Below, piece after piece: positions 25,798 to 35,983 of a stretch of 64,000 nucleotides of DNA (within the stretch, counting starts at the first letter, position 1; each line of letters opens with the position of its first letter). A program made the translations under genes and the position numbers. The notes under the pieces are model-generated. The model was not told the DNA's origin, did no database searches, and saw only the letters and a program-made list of their open reading frames with translations. The stretch covers positions 1 through 64,000 of the forward strand of contig JAISLU010000001.1 in NCBI GenBank assembly GCA_031277095.1. Direction: 5' to 3'. Source of the DNA: Synergistaceae bacterium. Lineage in GTDB: Bacteria; Synergistota; Synergistia; Synergistales; Aminobacteriaceae.

Positions 25798-27516
25798 CTA
25801 TTCTTCGGCCCAGGAAATCAACCCTTGTTCGCTTTCGCCGTCCAGGTAGACGAAGAAATTTCCTTTGTAAATGCGGACCGCGGGGTGTTCTCCCAGCTCG
25901 TATTCCGCGCCGTCCAGCCAGTCCGAGGCGTAAATGTTGTTGCTCTGGCCCGCGAAAACGGGAAGATAGAGGATATTGTCGGAGTCCATATCCAGGAAGA
26001 AATGTGATCCGTAAGAAAGCTCGGGGTTGAAGTTAAACTGTGGGGCGCTGAGTTCCACCAGGCAGCCGCAGTTGTAGATGTCGCCGTATTGAATCGGCAC
26101 GCCGATGGCGGGGTTGCGGCTCCCCCATCGTCCCGGCCCCGCCAGGATGTAGCTCGTCCCTTTCAGCTTCTCGTTCAGCACCCCCACTGCGCGGGCCGCG
26201 CCGGAGGGGTCCCACTCGCTCAGGTACTTCAAAGGCTCCACGTAGATCAGGTAAGGGACGTTGATGAGCCTTCCGTTGCTGACCATGCGGTCCCCCCGGA
26301 AAATCACCTTCGTCGGCGACAGGTTTGGGATAAGCACCCGCGACATCTCCTGAAAATGAGTCAAAGGGCGCAGCTGGACCAGACGAAAATCTCTGCTGGT
26401 CGTGTCGTAGGTGAATTCCATATCCACGGGCAGGCCTAAATTTGTCTCCATCAGCTTGATGAGGTCGTGCGCCAGATCGAAAAGGTACGCTTGCCGTTTG
26501 TGAAAGTCGGGAAAGGAGATCAGCGGCCGCATGCCCGACGCGGTGGAGTAGAAACTGTAGGGCAGCAACATGTCGCTGTCCTCGTCGTAAAACTCGATGT
26601 ATTGATCCAGGTCTTTGTGATTCTCCTCGAAAACGGGAAGCCAATCCTTGACGAAACCGGTGCGGATCTCTCCTTCGTTTCGGTCGATGTAGTCGAAAAA
26701 CTCCTGGCTGGACCCCGCTATCCGCTCGGGGGAATTGCCCGAGGGCCGCAGGGCGGGGTTGGTCAGGTAAAAACTCCGGGCCGCGCCCCTGTCTACCGCC
26801 CGCGTACCGATGCCGAAGCAGATGCACATCAATCCGTCCTCTTTTTGAATCCGCGGCGACGGACGGCGGAAAATGCGGGAGAAAATCGTCCCCGCCAGTT
26901 TGGGGTAATAAATATTGCGCCGGTCCTTGCCGATCATGGACTGGACGATGACCGCCATAGACTCCTCCCGGTGGACCTTGCCGTGCTTGCTCCTGTACTT
27001 CCGGGCGGAGGGGTTGAATGTGGAAACCCAGACGGCGCGGAGACATTCTTCGAGCTTCGCCATACGCCACGCCCTATCCCGGATGTTGGCGGAAAAAAAA
27101 GAGTCGTATTTCCCCGCGAACGCCAAGTCCACGGAGTCCTCCATCAAGGAGCTGGAGCGAATGACCAGGGGCGGATTTCCGATGATCTCGAAATCTTCTA
27201 AAATATGTTCCAGATCCGACTTCAGGGTTTCAGAAAAATGCGCGGCCGCGAAACAGGACTGGACTTTTCCCCAATCTTCTTCGTCGTAGAGGTCGTCCAA
27301 GCCGTTGGAATGCAAAAAATCCTCGAAAATCTCGCTGGAAACCACGTGACTCAGCAAAGGAAGTTCGACCTTCCATTGCAGATCGGATTTCAGAAGGACC
27401 GTATGGGCATAGGCCAGACCTTTGGCCTTGCCTCCGCACTTTCCGTTTCCCAAAAGCCATCCGCGGTCGCGATAATACTCCTCCGCTTCGTAGGCTTCGA
27501 AATCTTTCACGGACAT
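25798..27516 (-). CDS. PEP/pyruvate-binding domain protein (PPDK N-terminal-like)
   Basis: LGNGKCGGKAKGLAYA, PPLVIRSSSLMEDSVDLAFAGKYDSFF, MEFTYDTTSRDFRLVQLRPLT; start MSVKDFE at 27516. Confidence 0.82.
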   Translation of the reverse strand: MSVKDFEAYEAEEYYRDRGWLLGNGKCGGKAKGLAYAHTVLLKSDLQWKVELPLLSHVVSSEIFEDFLHSNGLDDLYDEEDWGKVQSCFAAAHFSETLKSDLEHILEDFEIIGNPPLVIRSSSLMEDSVDLAFAGKYDSFFSANIRDRAWRMAKLEECLRAVWVSTFNPSARKYRSKHGKVHREESMAVIVQSMIGKDRRNIYYPKLAGTIFSRIFRRPSPRIQKEDGLMCICFGIGTRAVDRGAARSFYLTNPALRPSGNSPERIAGSSQEFFDYIDRNEGEIRTGFVKDWLPVFEENHKDLDQYIEFYDEDSDMLLPYSFYSTASGMRPLISFPDFHKRQAYLFDLAHDLIKLMETNLGLPVDMEFTYDTTSRDFRLVQLRPLTHFQEMSRVLIPNLSPTKVIFRGDRMVSNGRLINVPYLIYVEPLKYLSEWDPSGAARAVGVLNEKLKGTSYILAGPGRWGSRNPAIGVPIQYGDIYNCGCLVELSAPQFNFNPELSYGSHFFLDMDSDNILYLPVFAGQSNNIYASDWLDGAEYELGEHPAVRIYKGNFFVYLDGESEQGLISWAEE

Positions 27517-27530
27517 GCCGCCGACCTCGC

Positions 27531-28460
27531 TTACCGCACGGCGACCGGGTCCAGGGCCCAGGGGGAAGGAGCGTAACGGGCCCGGAGGGTGAGGGCCTGC
27601 AGGGCGTCGCAGTAGCCCCAGGAGGAGATCACCAGATCCCGGATGGAAAGTTTTCGGCGATCTCTCAGCTCGTTCCAAAGGGACGCGGGCAAAAATACCC
27701 ATACGCGGAAAGCGGCTCCGCCCGGGGTCCCGAAGTCCGACAGCACCAGGTAACCCGCCTTGCTGAACAACACCACCGGCAGCGCGCTCTGGGACACCAT
27801 GCGCTGCAGGTCGTCCACGGAGAAAGAAAGAGCCTCCAGCTCCGCAAGTTCTTTGCTGCCCGGCAAGGGTGTCAAGGAAAACCAAACCCTGGGGGCATTG
27901 GCCTGGAGCGTACCGCTTTGAGGGTCGGAGAGTTCGGCTGCCGTTCTCAGCCAGGTCTTGATCCTCGCTATGGCCTCGAACTCCCCCCGGAACAGGGCGA
28001 ACCTCACCGCCCAATAGGTCATGTTCAGAACGCCGTCCTTTTCCATATTTTGCAAAAAGCTCTGCTCGTCCTGAACCAAAGCGTCGTCTCGGAGTACCGG
28101 ATGATCTTTCAGCACCCCGCGCAGTATCAAAACTGTGGGTAAATGCTCGCCGGGCGGCTGCATTTGAGAGAAAAGAACGTTACGAATCTGCACGACTACC
28201 GCCGTCGGAATGACAACTCGCGTGGAATCGTCGAGTACCAGGGTTTGAGGGGCGTTCTCGTATAAAAAAACTTCTTGAGGATCCACCCCGGGTTTTCCCC
28301 AGATCCAACGCTCGTAGTTGCGCATGAAACAATGCCCCAAAAGGTAGCGATTGTAGGGCAGCAAAAGGACGACCGCCCCGGGGATATCGGGAATGCCGTC
28401 AAGGAGAGCCGCTTGAGGAAGGTTGACTATAGACCCATTAGACATCAATTCAAAAATCAA
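27531..28460 (-). CDS. Hypothetical protein upstream of the PEP-binding protein
   Basis: 309-aa ORF, 14 bp from next gene, same strand. Confidence 0.6.
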   Translation of the reverse strand: MIFELMSNGSIVNLPQAALLDGIPDIPGAVVLLLPYNRYLLGHCFMRNYERWIWGKPGVDPQEVFLYENAPQTLVLDDSTRVVIPTAVVVQIRNVLFSQMQPPGEHLPTVLILRGVLKDHPVLRDDALVQDEQSFLQNMEKDGVLNMTYWAVRFALFRGEFEAIARIKTWLRTAAELSDPQSGTLQANAPRVWFSLTPLPGSKELAELEALSFSVDDLQRMVSQSALPVVLFSKAGYLVLSDFGTPGGAAFRVWVFLPASLWNELRDRRKLSIRDLVISSWGYCDALQALTLRARYAPSPWALDPVAVR

Positions 28461-28607
28461 ACCGCTCCCCCCTCACTTTAAATAACGCATTTTTAAGATA
28501 ACGCATTTCAAGATACCTTATTTTAAGATTACCACAAGCCAGCCCCATTTCACACTCCAAAGCGAAAAATACTCCTCAAAAAAAATACTTTAGAATACCC
28601 CCAACTT

Positions 28608-31277
28608 TCAACTTTTAACGCGGATGTCGAAGGCAAGGGCGTCTGCCTCGGCGCTCACCTCCACCCTGGCCCCGTCCGCGATGCCTCCCGCGATCAAGTT
28701 TCGGGCGATCTGGGTTTCCACGTTGCGGACTATATACCGCTTCAGGGGGCGCGCGCCGTATACGGGGTCGTAGCCGGCGTCGGCGATGAAATCTACGGCG
28801 CTGTCGTCGAAGATCAGATCGATCTGACGGTGGGCCAGCCGAGAAGAGAGCCCGTCCAACAGCAGGCGCACGATGTTACGAATTTCCTCCTTGCGCAGGG
28901 GTTTGAACAGAACCACGTCGTCCACGCGGTTCAGGAACTCCGGCCTGAACGACGCCCGCAGATCCTCCATGACGCTCTTGCGCGCAGCCTCCCGTATTTC
29001 CCCGTCCTGAGTGATGCCCTCGAGAAGCGTGACGGCTCCGATGTTGCTGGTCATGATCACCACGGTATTCTTGAAATCGACCACGTGTCCGTGACTGTCC
29101 GTGACCCGGCCATCGTCCAAAATTTGAAGCAGGATATTGAACACGTCCGGGTGGGCCTTTTCGATTTCGTCGAAGAGAATCACCGAGTAGGGCCGGCGGC
29201 GCACCGCCTCGGTGAGCTGTCCTCCCTCTTCGTAACCGACGTAGCCGGGAGGCGCTCCCACGAGACGGGAAACCGCGTGTTTCTCCATGTACTCGGACAT
29301 GTCGATACGCACCAAATTGTCCTCGCTGTCGAACAACGCCTCGGCCAAAGTCTTCGCAAGCTCCGTTTTACCCACGCCGGTGGGTCCCAGGAAGATGAAG
29401 GAACCGATGGGGCGGCGGGGGTCTTTGATGCCACTGCGCGCGCGCAGCACGGCGTCGGCTACGAGCTCCACGGCCTCGTCCTGGCCGACGACCCGTCGGT
29501 GCAGAATTTCGTCGAGCTTCAGCAGTTTTTCCCGCTCGCCCTCCACCAGGCGCGTCACGGGAATGCCCGTCCAGCGGCTGATGATGTCCGCAATCTCGGT
29601 TTCCGTGACCTCTTCGCGGAGCAGGCCGCCGGTTTCCTGGCAGGCGAGAGCCTCTTCTTTGGCCTTCAGCTCCTGCTCCAACTGCTGAAGGGTACCGTAC
29701 CGCAATTCGGCCACTTTATTGAGGTCGTACTCGTGTTCGGCTTTTTCGATCTGCGCCTTGACCTCGTCGATGCGGGAACGCAGGGAGCGTATGCCCGCGA
29801 TGGCTCCTTTTTCCGCGTCGTATTGGGCCCGGAGGGCGTCCGCGCTTTCTCTGGCTTCCTGTAATTCTTTCTGCAAAACCTTCAGCCGCTCCAGAGAGGC
29901 CGAATCCCCTCTGTCAGTTCCTCTGTCCGCGCCCGCCTGATCTCCCGTCGTTTCCCGCTTCAGGGCCGTTTCCTCGATTTCCAGCTGCATCACGCGCCGG
30001 GTCGCCGCGTCCAGCTCCGTGGGCAGGGAGTCGATCTCCGTCCTTATCATCGCGCAGGCCTCGTCCACCATGTCGATGGCCTTGTCCGGCAAAAATCGGT
30101 CGGTGATGTAGCGGTTGGAAAGGGTTGCCGCGGCCACCAGCGCGTTGTCCCTGATCCGGACTCCGTGGTGGACCTGCAGTTTTTCTCGGAGCCCCCGCAG
30201 AATGGAAATCGTGTCCTCCACGTTGGGCTGCTCCACCTGCACGGGCTGGAAGCGCCGAGCCAGCGCCGCGTCTTTTTCGATGTACTTCCGGTACTCGTCC
30301 ACCGTTGTGGCGCCGATGCAGTGCAGCTCCCCCCGGGCCAGCATGGGCTTCAGCATGTTGCCCGCGTCCACGGCGCCCTCCGCCGCCCCGGCCCCGACGA
30401 TGGTGTGGAGTTCGTCGATAAAGAGGACGATCTTCCCCTCGCTTTGCTTGACTTCGTTCAAGACCGCTTTGAGCCGCTCCTCGAACTCGCCCCGGAACTT
30501 GGCCCCCGCCACCAGGGATCCCATATCCAGGGCGAAGACCGTGCGATCCTTCAGGCCCTCGGGCACGTCCCCGCGGACCATGCGCTGGGCCAGGCCCTCC
30601 ACGATGGCCGTCTTGCCCACCCCCGGGTCGCCGATGAGGACAGGGTTGTTTTTCGTCTTGCGGCTCAGAATGCGGATGACGCGCCGTACCTCTTCGTCCC
30701 GTCCGATGACGGGGTCCAGCTTGCCCTCTCTCGCCATCGCCACGAGGTCGCGCCCGTATTTCTCCAGGGCCTCGTAGGTCGCCTCGGGGTCGGCGCTTTG
30801 CACCCTCTGAGAGCCGCGCACCTCGGTCAGGGCCTTCAAAAAACGGTCTTCCGTTATGCCCAGGCGGTTGAAAATCTTCCCCAGATTCGTGCCTGTCCGG
30901 TCCAAGACCGCGCCCTCTTCCAGCATCACCATGAACAGATGCTCCACGGAGACGTACTCGTCCTTCAGCCCCTTGGCTTTCTCCTCGGCCTTGACCAAAA
31001 GCGCGTTCAAACGCTGAGTCACGTAGACTTTGCCCGTCTCCGCCCCGCCGCCCGTGACCTTGGGCTTGCGCGAGACCTCCTCCGTCACCAGCCGGAGGAG
31101 AACGTTTGGCTCGATGTCCATGCGGCGCAGCATACGCGGAACGAGTCCCTCCCCATCCCGCAGCAACGCTATCAGCACGTGTTCCACGTCCACTTCCTGA
31201 TTGCGGTAGGATACGGCGATACTCTGCCCTTCGGTCAGCGCCTCCTGACTCTTGCGGGTCAATTTATTGAAATCCAT
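28608..31277 (-). CDS. clpB: ATP-dependent chaperone ClpB
   Basis: Two AAA modules [17 protein letters not shown] and [16 protein letters not shown], Clp N domain, start [14 protein letters not shown] at 31277 with AGGAGG. Confidence 0.96.
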   Translation of the reverse strand: MDFNKLTRKSQEALTEGQSIAVSYRNQEVDVEHVLIALLRDGEGLVPRMLRRMDIEPNVLLRLVTEEVSRKPKVTGGGAETGKVYVTQRLNALLVKAEEKAKGLKDEYVSVEHLFMVMLEEGAVLDRTGTNLGKIFNRLGITEDRFLKALTEVRGSQRVQSADPEATYEALEKYGRDLVAMAREGKLDPVIGRDEEVRRVIRILSRKTKNNPVLIGDPGVGKTAIVEGLAQRMVRGDVPEGLKDRTVFALDMGSLVAGAKFRGEFEERLKAVLNEVKQSEGKIVLFIDELHTIVGAGAAEGAVDAGNMLKPMLARGELHCIGATTVDEYRKYIEKDAALARRFQPVQVEQPNVEDTISILRGLREKLQVHHGVRIRDNALVAAATLSNRYITDRFLPDKAIDMVDEACAMIRTEIDSLPTELDAATRRVMQLEIEETALKRETTGDQAGADRGTDRGDSASLERLKVLQKELQEARESADALRAQYDAEKGAIAGIRSLRSRIDEVKAQIEKAEHEYDLNKVAELRYGTLQQLEQELKAKEEALACQETGGLLREEVTETEIADIISRWTGIPVTRLVEGEREKLLKLDEILHRRVVGQDEAVELVADAVLRARSGIKDPRRPIGSFIFLGPTGVGKTELAKTLAEALFDSEDNLVRIDMSEYMEKHAVSRLVGAPPGYVGYEEGGQLTEAVRRRPYSVILFDEIEKAHPDVFNILLQILDDGRVTDSHGHVVDFKNTVVIMTSNIGAVTLLEGITQDGEIREAARKSVMEDLRASFRPEFLNRVDDVVLFKPLRKEEIRNIVRLLLDGLSSRLAHRQIDLIFDDSAVDFIADAGYDPVYGARPLKRYIVRNVETQIARNLIAGGIADGARVEVSAEADALAFDIRVKS

Positions 31278-31299
31278 GAGAATCCCTCCTAATTTTTTA

Positions 31300-31316
31300 T
31301 TTGACCAATAATGACC
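31300..31316 (-). promoter_or_regulatory. CtsR-like heptad direct repeat upstream of clpB
   Basis: Minus strand GGTCATT-ATT-GGTCAAA, 23 bp before the clpB start codon. Confidence 0.45.
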
Positions 31317-31422
31317 AATTATAAGGGTATACACGAAAGCGTAATCCGTTTTTTATCGTATAATAAATCGCGCAAGCGAAACAATTGAAATGAAAAGAAA
31401 ATTATAGAAGAGGCGAACTCCA

Positions 31423-32577
31423 GTGATTTCACATAAAAAAATATATTTGTCCCCGCCCCACATGAGCGGAGACGAAATGAAAATGATCGAGGAGGCCTTC
31501 GCCACAAACTGGATCGCGCCCCTGGGTCCTCATGTGGATGCCTTCGAGCAGGAAACCGCCGATTTCCTGGGAGTCGGGGCCGCCTTGGCTCTCGCCTCGG
31601 GGACGGCGGCTCTGCATCTGGCGGGGGAACTTCTGGGCGTGGGCCGGGGTGACCGGGTTCTGTGTTCGTCTCTCACTTTCGCCGCTACCATCGCGCCCTT
31701 TTACCACAAGGGGGCGGAGTGCGTTTTCATCGACTCGGAACCGGGTTCCTGGAACATGAGCCCCCAGGCCCTGGAGGCGGCTTTGGAGGACTGCGCCCGC
31801 TCGGGCAAAACCCCCAAGGCGGTGATCATCGTGAACCTCTATGGCCAGAGCTGCGACATGGACCCGATACTGACGCTGTGCAACCGACACGGAGTCCCCG
31901 TCATCGAGGACGCCGCTGAATCGCTGGGAGCGCGTTACAAAGGCAGACAGACGGGTTCTTTCGGCAAATTTTCCGTGCTTTCCTACAACGGCAACAAAAT
32001 CATCACGACCTCCGGGGGAGGCATGCTGCTCTCCGACGACGGGGAGGCCATCGCCCGCGCCCGTTTCCTCTCGACCCAGGCCCGAGACCCCGCTCTGTGG
32101 TACCAGCATACCACCCTGGGGTGGAACTACCGTCTGAGCAACGTGTTGGCCGGCATAGGCCGGGGGCAGATGCGGCATATCCACCAACGCGTGGAGGCAC
32201 GGCGTCGCATTTTCGCCCGTTACGCCGAGGAGCTGGGGGGCATCGAGGGAGTGGAGTTCATGCCCGAACCTCACTGGAGCGTCTCCAACCGCTGGCTGAC
32301 GGTCTTGACCTTGAGAGAGTCCCCTATTTTCGTCCTCGAACGCTTGGCCGGCCTCGACATTGAAACCCGCCCCGTCTGGAAGCCCATGCACTTGCAGCCC
32401 GTCTTCGAAAATTGCCTTTACTATCCTCACGGTGCGGAACAAGACGTGAGCGCGGACTTGTTCCGCCGGGGCCTGTGTCTGCCCTCGGGCTCCGGCATGA
32501 CGGAAGAAGAGCAAACCCGTGTAATCGAAGGTATAAAAGAGGCTTTGGCGGCAGCCCGCGGGAAAACGAAATCATGA
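31423..32577 (+). CDS. DegT/DnrJ/EryC1/StrS aminotransferase
   Basis: FVATNWIAPLGPHVDAFE, ALASGTAALHLA, PVIEDAAESLGARYKG, SYNGNKIITTSGGGML. Confidence 0.9.
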   Translation: MISHKKIYLSPPHMSGDEMKMIEEAFATNWIAPLGPHVDAFEQETADFLGVGAALALASGTAALHLAGELLGVGRGDRVLCSSLTFAATIAPFYHKGAECVFIDSEPGSWNMSPQALEAALEDCARSGKTPKAVIIVNLYGQSCDMDPILTLCNRHGVPVIEDAAESLGARYKGRQTGSFGKFSVLSYNGNKIITTSGGGMLLSDDGEAIARARFLSTQARDPALWYQHTTLGWNYRLSNVLAGIGRGQMRHIHQRVEARRRIFARYAEELGGIEGVEFMPEPHWSVSNRWLTVLTLRESPIFVLERLAGLDIETRPVWKPMHLQPVFENCLYYPHGAEQDVSADLFRRGLCLPSGSGMTEEEQTRVIEGIKEALAAARGKTKS

Positions 32578-34217
32578 CGAACCCTCTGGGGGAAGGGCGC
32601 GGAGTTTACGACATAACCCTAATGCCCGAGGGGAAAGTCGTTTCCTGTTCGCCGGGAGACGATCTTTCGACGGCCCTGGCGAAAGAGGGAATTTTTCTGG
32701 ACAGCGCCTGCGGCGGAGCTGGAACCTGCGGCAAGTGCAAAATCAGGGTCCTCTCCGCCTCGCTTCCGGCCACCGACAACGAACGGAGGCTCCTGAGCGA
32801 AGAGGAAAGAGCCCGGGGCTGGCGTTTGGCCTGCAGGGTCGTCCCCTCGGGGGATATGGTGATAGAGACTGCGGACACAGATATTTCCGGCCCCGCAAAA
32901 AAACCTGAGGAACGCCCTGCGAAAACCCCGCACAGAGCTTTTGGAGCTTTTGGAGCTTTTGGAGCTTGCGGGCTGGCGGTGGACGTGGGGACGACGACGG
33001 TGGAGGCGAACCTGATAGACCTAAAGACGGGCGAGGTCCTTGCCGGCCGGTCCGAGATCAACCCTCAGACCCGTTTCGGCCTGGACGTCCTGTCCCGTAT
33101 TTCCTACGTTATGGGACATCCCGGCGGGGTGGGCCTCCTGCAAAAGGAGATCGTGGGCCTGCTGGACACCATGACAAAGGACCTGTGCCGAGCGGCTGGG
33201 GCGAGTCCGTCCTCCATCGGAACTCTTGCCGTGGCGGCCAATTGCACCCTGCTTCACCTCCTCTTGGGGGTCGACCCCGCGCCGCTGGGCGCCTTTCCCT
33301 TTACGCCGGTTTTCGTGGAGGGGCGGGAGCTTCCGGCTGGGGAGATCGGTATGGAGTCCGTCGGGAAAAACGCCCGGCTGTACTGTCTGCCCTCCGTGTC
33401 GGCCTTCGTCGGGGGGGATATCGTGGCCGGGATATACGCCTCCGGATTGTCTCGGCAAAAAAACAGCGCGCTGCTCATCGATATCGGCACCAACGGAGAA
33501 ATGGTGTTGTCCAGAGAGGGGGTCCTCGCGTGCTGCTCCTGCGCGGCGGGCCCCGCCCTGGAGGGCATGAACATTCACTGCGGCATGCGGGCGGCGGACG
33601 GCGCGATAGAAGACGTTTTCATCGACGAGGACGAGGGTTCGGTCCGGCTGAAAACCATCGGCGACCAGGCTCCGGCAGGGATATGCGGCAGCGGAATCCT
33701 CGCGGCGATAAAGGAATTTCTTCGGGTGGGCCTTGTCCGCGGAGACGGCTCTTTGGTGACGGCGGAAGAACTGTCCTTCCGGCGGCGGCTTGCCGCCCTG
33801 TGCCGGGAAGAAGGCGACCGTCTCTCCATTTGTCTGAGCGGGGACGTGGTCGTGACCCAGAAGGACGTCCGTCAGGTGCAACTGGCGAAAGGGGCGCTGC
33901 TGTCGGGAGTGCGCGCTCTTTTGGACTGGGCGGAGTTTCAGCCCCGGGACATCGGCAAGGTTTTTGTCGCGGGGCAGTTCGGAGCCCACCTTCCCGCCGA
34001 GAGCCTGACGAAATGCGGCATCCTTCCCGCCGAGTTCGGCGAAAAGATCGAGTACATCGGCAACTCCTCCCTGTCCGGGGCCCGCATGGCCCTCGCCTCC
34101 CTTTCCGTGCGAGAGAAAATGGAAGCCCTGGCCCACTCCGTGACGAGCCTGGAACTCAGCGCGACGCCGGGATACAGCGAACTCTTCATGAAATGCCTTG
34201 AATTCCCCCAAATTTAA
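32574..34217 (+). CDS. 2Fe-2S ferredoxin / ASKHA-domain (DUF4445, RACE-like) activator protein
   Basis: CGGAGTCGKCKIRV; GLAVDVGTTTVEANLIDL; LLIDIGTNGEMVL; ICGSGILAAI; ATGA overlap with upstream gene at 32574. Confidence 0.88.
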   Translation: MTNPLGEGRGVYDITLMPEGKVVSCSPGDDLSTALAKEGIFLDSACGGAGTCGKCKIRVLSASLPATDNERRLLSEEERARGWRLACRVVPSGDMVIETADTDISGPAKKPEERPAKTPHRAFGAFGAFGACGLAVDVGTTTVEANLIDLKTGEVLAGRSEINPQTRFGLDVLSRISYVMGHPGGVGLLQKEIVGLLDTMTKDLCRAAGASPSSIGTLAVAANCTLLHLLLGVDPAPLGAFPFTPVFVEGRELPAGEIGMESVGKNARLYCLPSVSAFVGGDIVAGIYASGLSRQKNSALLIDIGTNGEMVLSREGVLACCSCAAGPALEGMNIHCGMRAADGAIEDVFIDEDEGSVRLKTIGDQAPAGICGSGILAAIKEFLRVGLVRGDGSLVTAEELSFRRRLAALCREEGDRLSICLSGDVVVTQKDVRQVQLAKGALLSGVRALLDWAEFQPRDIGKVFVAGQFGAHLPAESLTKCGILPAEFGEKIEYIGNSSLSGARMALASLSVREKMEALAHSVTSLELSATPGYSELFMKCLEFPQI

Positions 34218-34274
34218 AATAAAATTTAAAAATAAAGTCTAAAATTAAATTTGCAAAATTGGAGTGCAGGCAAT

Positions 34275-35138
34275 ATGAATTCTTTTACCGGGTACCGTTC
34301 GGTCGAACTTCGCGGCGAGCCCGCCAGCGCGGCCTTCCCTATGATGATCATGTATCCGGCCTGGGTGTGCGAAAGATCGGAAGGCGGCCCACTGAAAAAC
34401 GGGACGCCGGAAAAAGGGCCCTTTCCTCTGGCGGTGATTTCCCACGGCAGCGGCGGAACTCCACTGCTCTACCGAACCCTTGCCCGTCATTTGGCGAACA
34501 ACGGGTTCGTCGTGGGGATACCCGAACATCCCTTCAACAACCGCAACGACAACTCGCTGGCCGGGACGGTGGAAAATCTCATCAACCGCCCTGAACATGT
34601 GCGGTCGGCCGTCGATTGGTTTTTCGAGAGCAAGGTCTTTTCGCCCTTGTTGAAACCCGATACCGTCGCGGTCATAGGGCATTCCATGGGAGGATACACG
34701 GCGCTGGCGCTGGCGGGCGGGGTACCCACGCCGCTGCCCAGGGAAGCGGGAGGCGAGTACGCCGCCCCTATCGACGTCAAACCCGATCCCCGAGTCAAAA
34801 CACTGGTGCTTCTGGCTCCCGCGGCGATTTGGTTCAGGGGGCGGGGAGCGTTGAGCAAGGTGAAAATCCCGATTTTGATGCTGGTGGGGGAAAAAGACAA
34901 ACACACGCCCTATGAAAGACACGCCCGCCTCATTCTGGAGGGCGTCCCCGACAGAACGAAGATTCAGTGCAAGGTCGTCGAAAACGCCGGGCATTTTTCT
35001 TTTTTGAGCCCGTTCCCCAAGCACATGATCAAAGAGTCCTTTCCCCCTTCCCAGGACCCTCCGGGCTTCGACCGCGTGCGCTTTCACCACGCCATGAACG
35101 CCGAGATCCTGAATTTTTTGTCGTGCGCTCTTCAGTAA
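34275..35138 (+). CDS. Alpha/beta hydrolase (dienelactone hydrolase/PAF-acetylhydrolase-like)
   Basis: VISHGSGGTPLLY, VAVIGHSMGGYTAL, late His NAGHFSF. Confidence 0.82.
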   Translation: MNSFTGYRSVELRGEPASAAFPMMIMYPAWVCERSEGGPLKNGTPEKGPFPLAVISHGSGGTPLLYRTLARHLANNGFVVGIPEHPFNNRNDNSLAGTVENLINRPEHVRSAVDWFFESKVFSPLLKPDTVAVIGHSMGGYTALALAGGVPTPLPREAGGEYAAPIDVKPDPRVKTLVLLAPAAIWFRGRGALSKVKIPILMLVGEKDKHTPYERHARLILEGVPDRTKIQCKVVENAGHFSFLSPFPKHMIKESFPPSQDPPGFDRVRFHHAMNAEILNFLSCALQ

Positions 35139-35180
35139 AAGACAAATATAAAGAAAAAGACAAATATAAAGACTTAAAAC

Positions 35181-35981
35181 TCAGAAATTGAAATCCGCGA
35201 CCAGGGGCGTGTGGTCGGAGGGTTTTTCCCAGCTTCGAGGATTTCTGTCCACGAAGCAGGAGCGCGCTTTTTTCGCCAGAGTCTCGTTTGCCAGGATGTG
35301 GTCGATCCTCCAGCCAATGTTGCGCGTCAAAGCGTCCTTGACGCGATAGTCGAAGAAGGTGTACTCGCCCTCCTCCGGGTGAAAAGCGCGGAAAACGTCC
35401 GAAAGCCCCCAGGAAACCACCCAGCCGAACTTATCGCGGATCTCTCGATGGAAACAGACGTGGTCTTTTTTATTTTGAGGGTTGGTGACGTCGATCTCCG
35501 TCGGAGCCACGTTCAGATCCCCGACCCAGGCGAAGGCCATGCCCGGTTTTGCCTCCCGGTCGAAAAAATCGCGCACCCGCTCCAAAAAACGTTTTTTGAC
35601 TTGGTAGTCCGGGTGAGTGATCTCTTTGCCCTGGGGTACATAGGTGTTCAACACCGCTATTTCCGGAGTTTTGGCGTAGGCCACTCGGGTGGGGAAATCC
35701 GGGTCTTGCCCGTCTTGGAACCCGAAGCGCACCTCCACGGGAACCCGGGCGACAACCGCCACGCCGTTGTAGGATTTCTCGCCGCAAAAATAAGGGGTGT
35801 ACCCCATCGCCTCGAAGGCCGCCGCAGGAAAATCCGCGTCCACGGTTTTCGTCTCCTGCAAAAAAAGCAGGTCGACCGGCGCGCCGGCCTCCTTCAGCGA
35901 GGGCAGCCAGCGCTCCAAAACGGGCATCCGGCTGCGCACGGAATTGACGTTGAACGTCGCGATCCGCAGTGTCTTGGACAT
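35181..35981 (-). CDS. xth: Exodeoxyribonuclease III
   Basis: RIATFNVNSVRSRMPVLERWL, LFLQETK, GDLNVAPTEIDV, WRIDHILA, SDHTPLVADF. Confidence 0.93.
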   Translation of the reverse strand: MSKTLRIATFNVNSVRSRMPVLERWLPSLKEAGAPVDLLFLQETKTVDADFPAAAFEAMGYTPYFCGEKSYNGVAVVARVPVEVRFGFQDGQDPDFPTRVAYAKTPEIAVLNTYVPQGKEITHPDYQVKKRFLERVRDFFDREAKPGMAFAWVGDLNVAPTEIDVTNPQNKKDHVCFHREIRDKFGWVVSWGLSDVFRAFHPEEGEYTFFDYRVKDALTRNIGWRIDHILANETLAKKARSCFVDRNPRSWEKPSDHTPLVADFNF

Positions 35982-35983
35982 GG

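Noticed and set aside
27517-28014. Upstream extension of the PEP-binding protein ORF
   Set aside because: Extension is Arg/Gly/Pro-rich shadow of the neighbouring 309-aa gene; MSVKDFE at 27516 is a better start.
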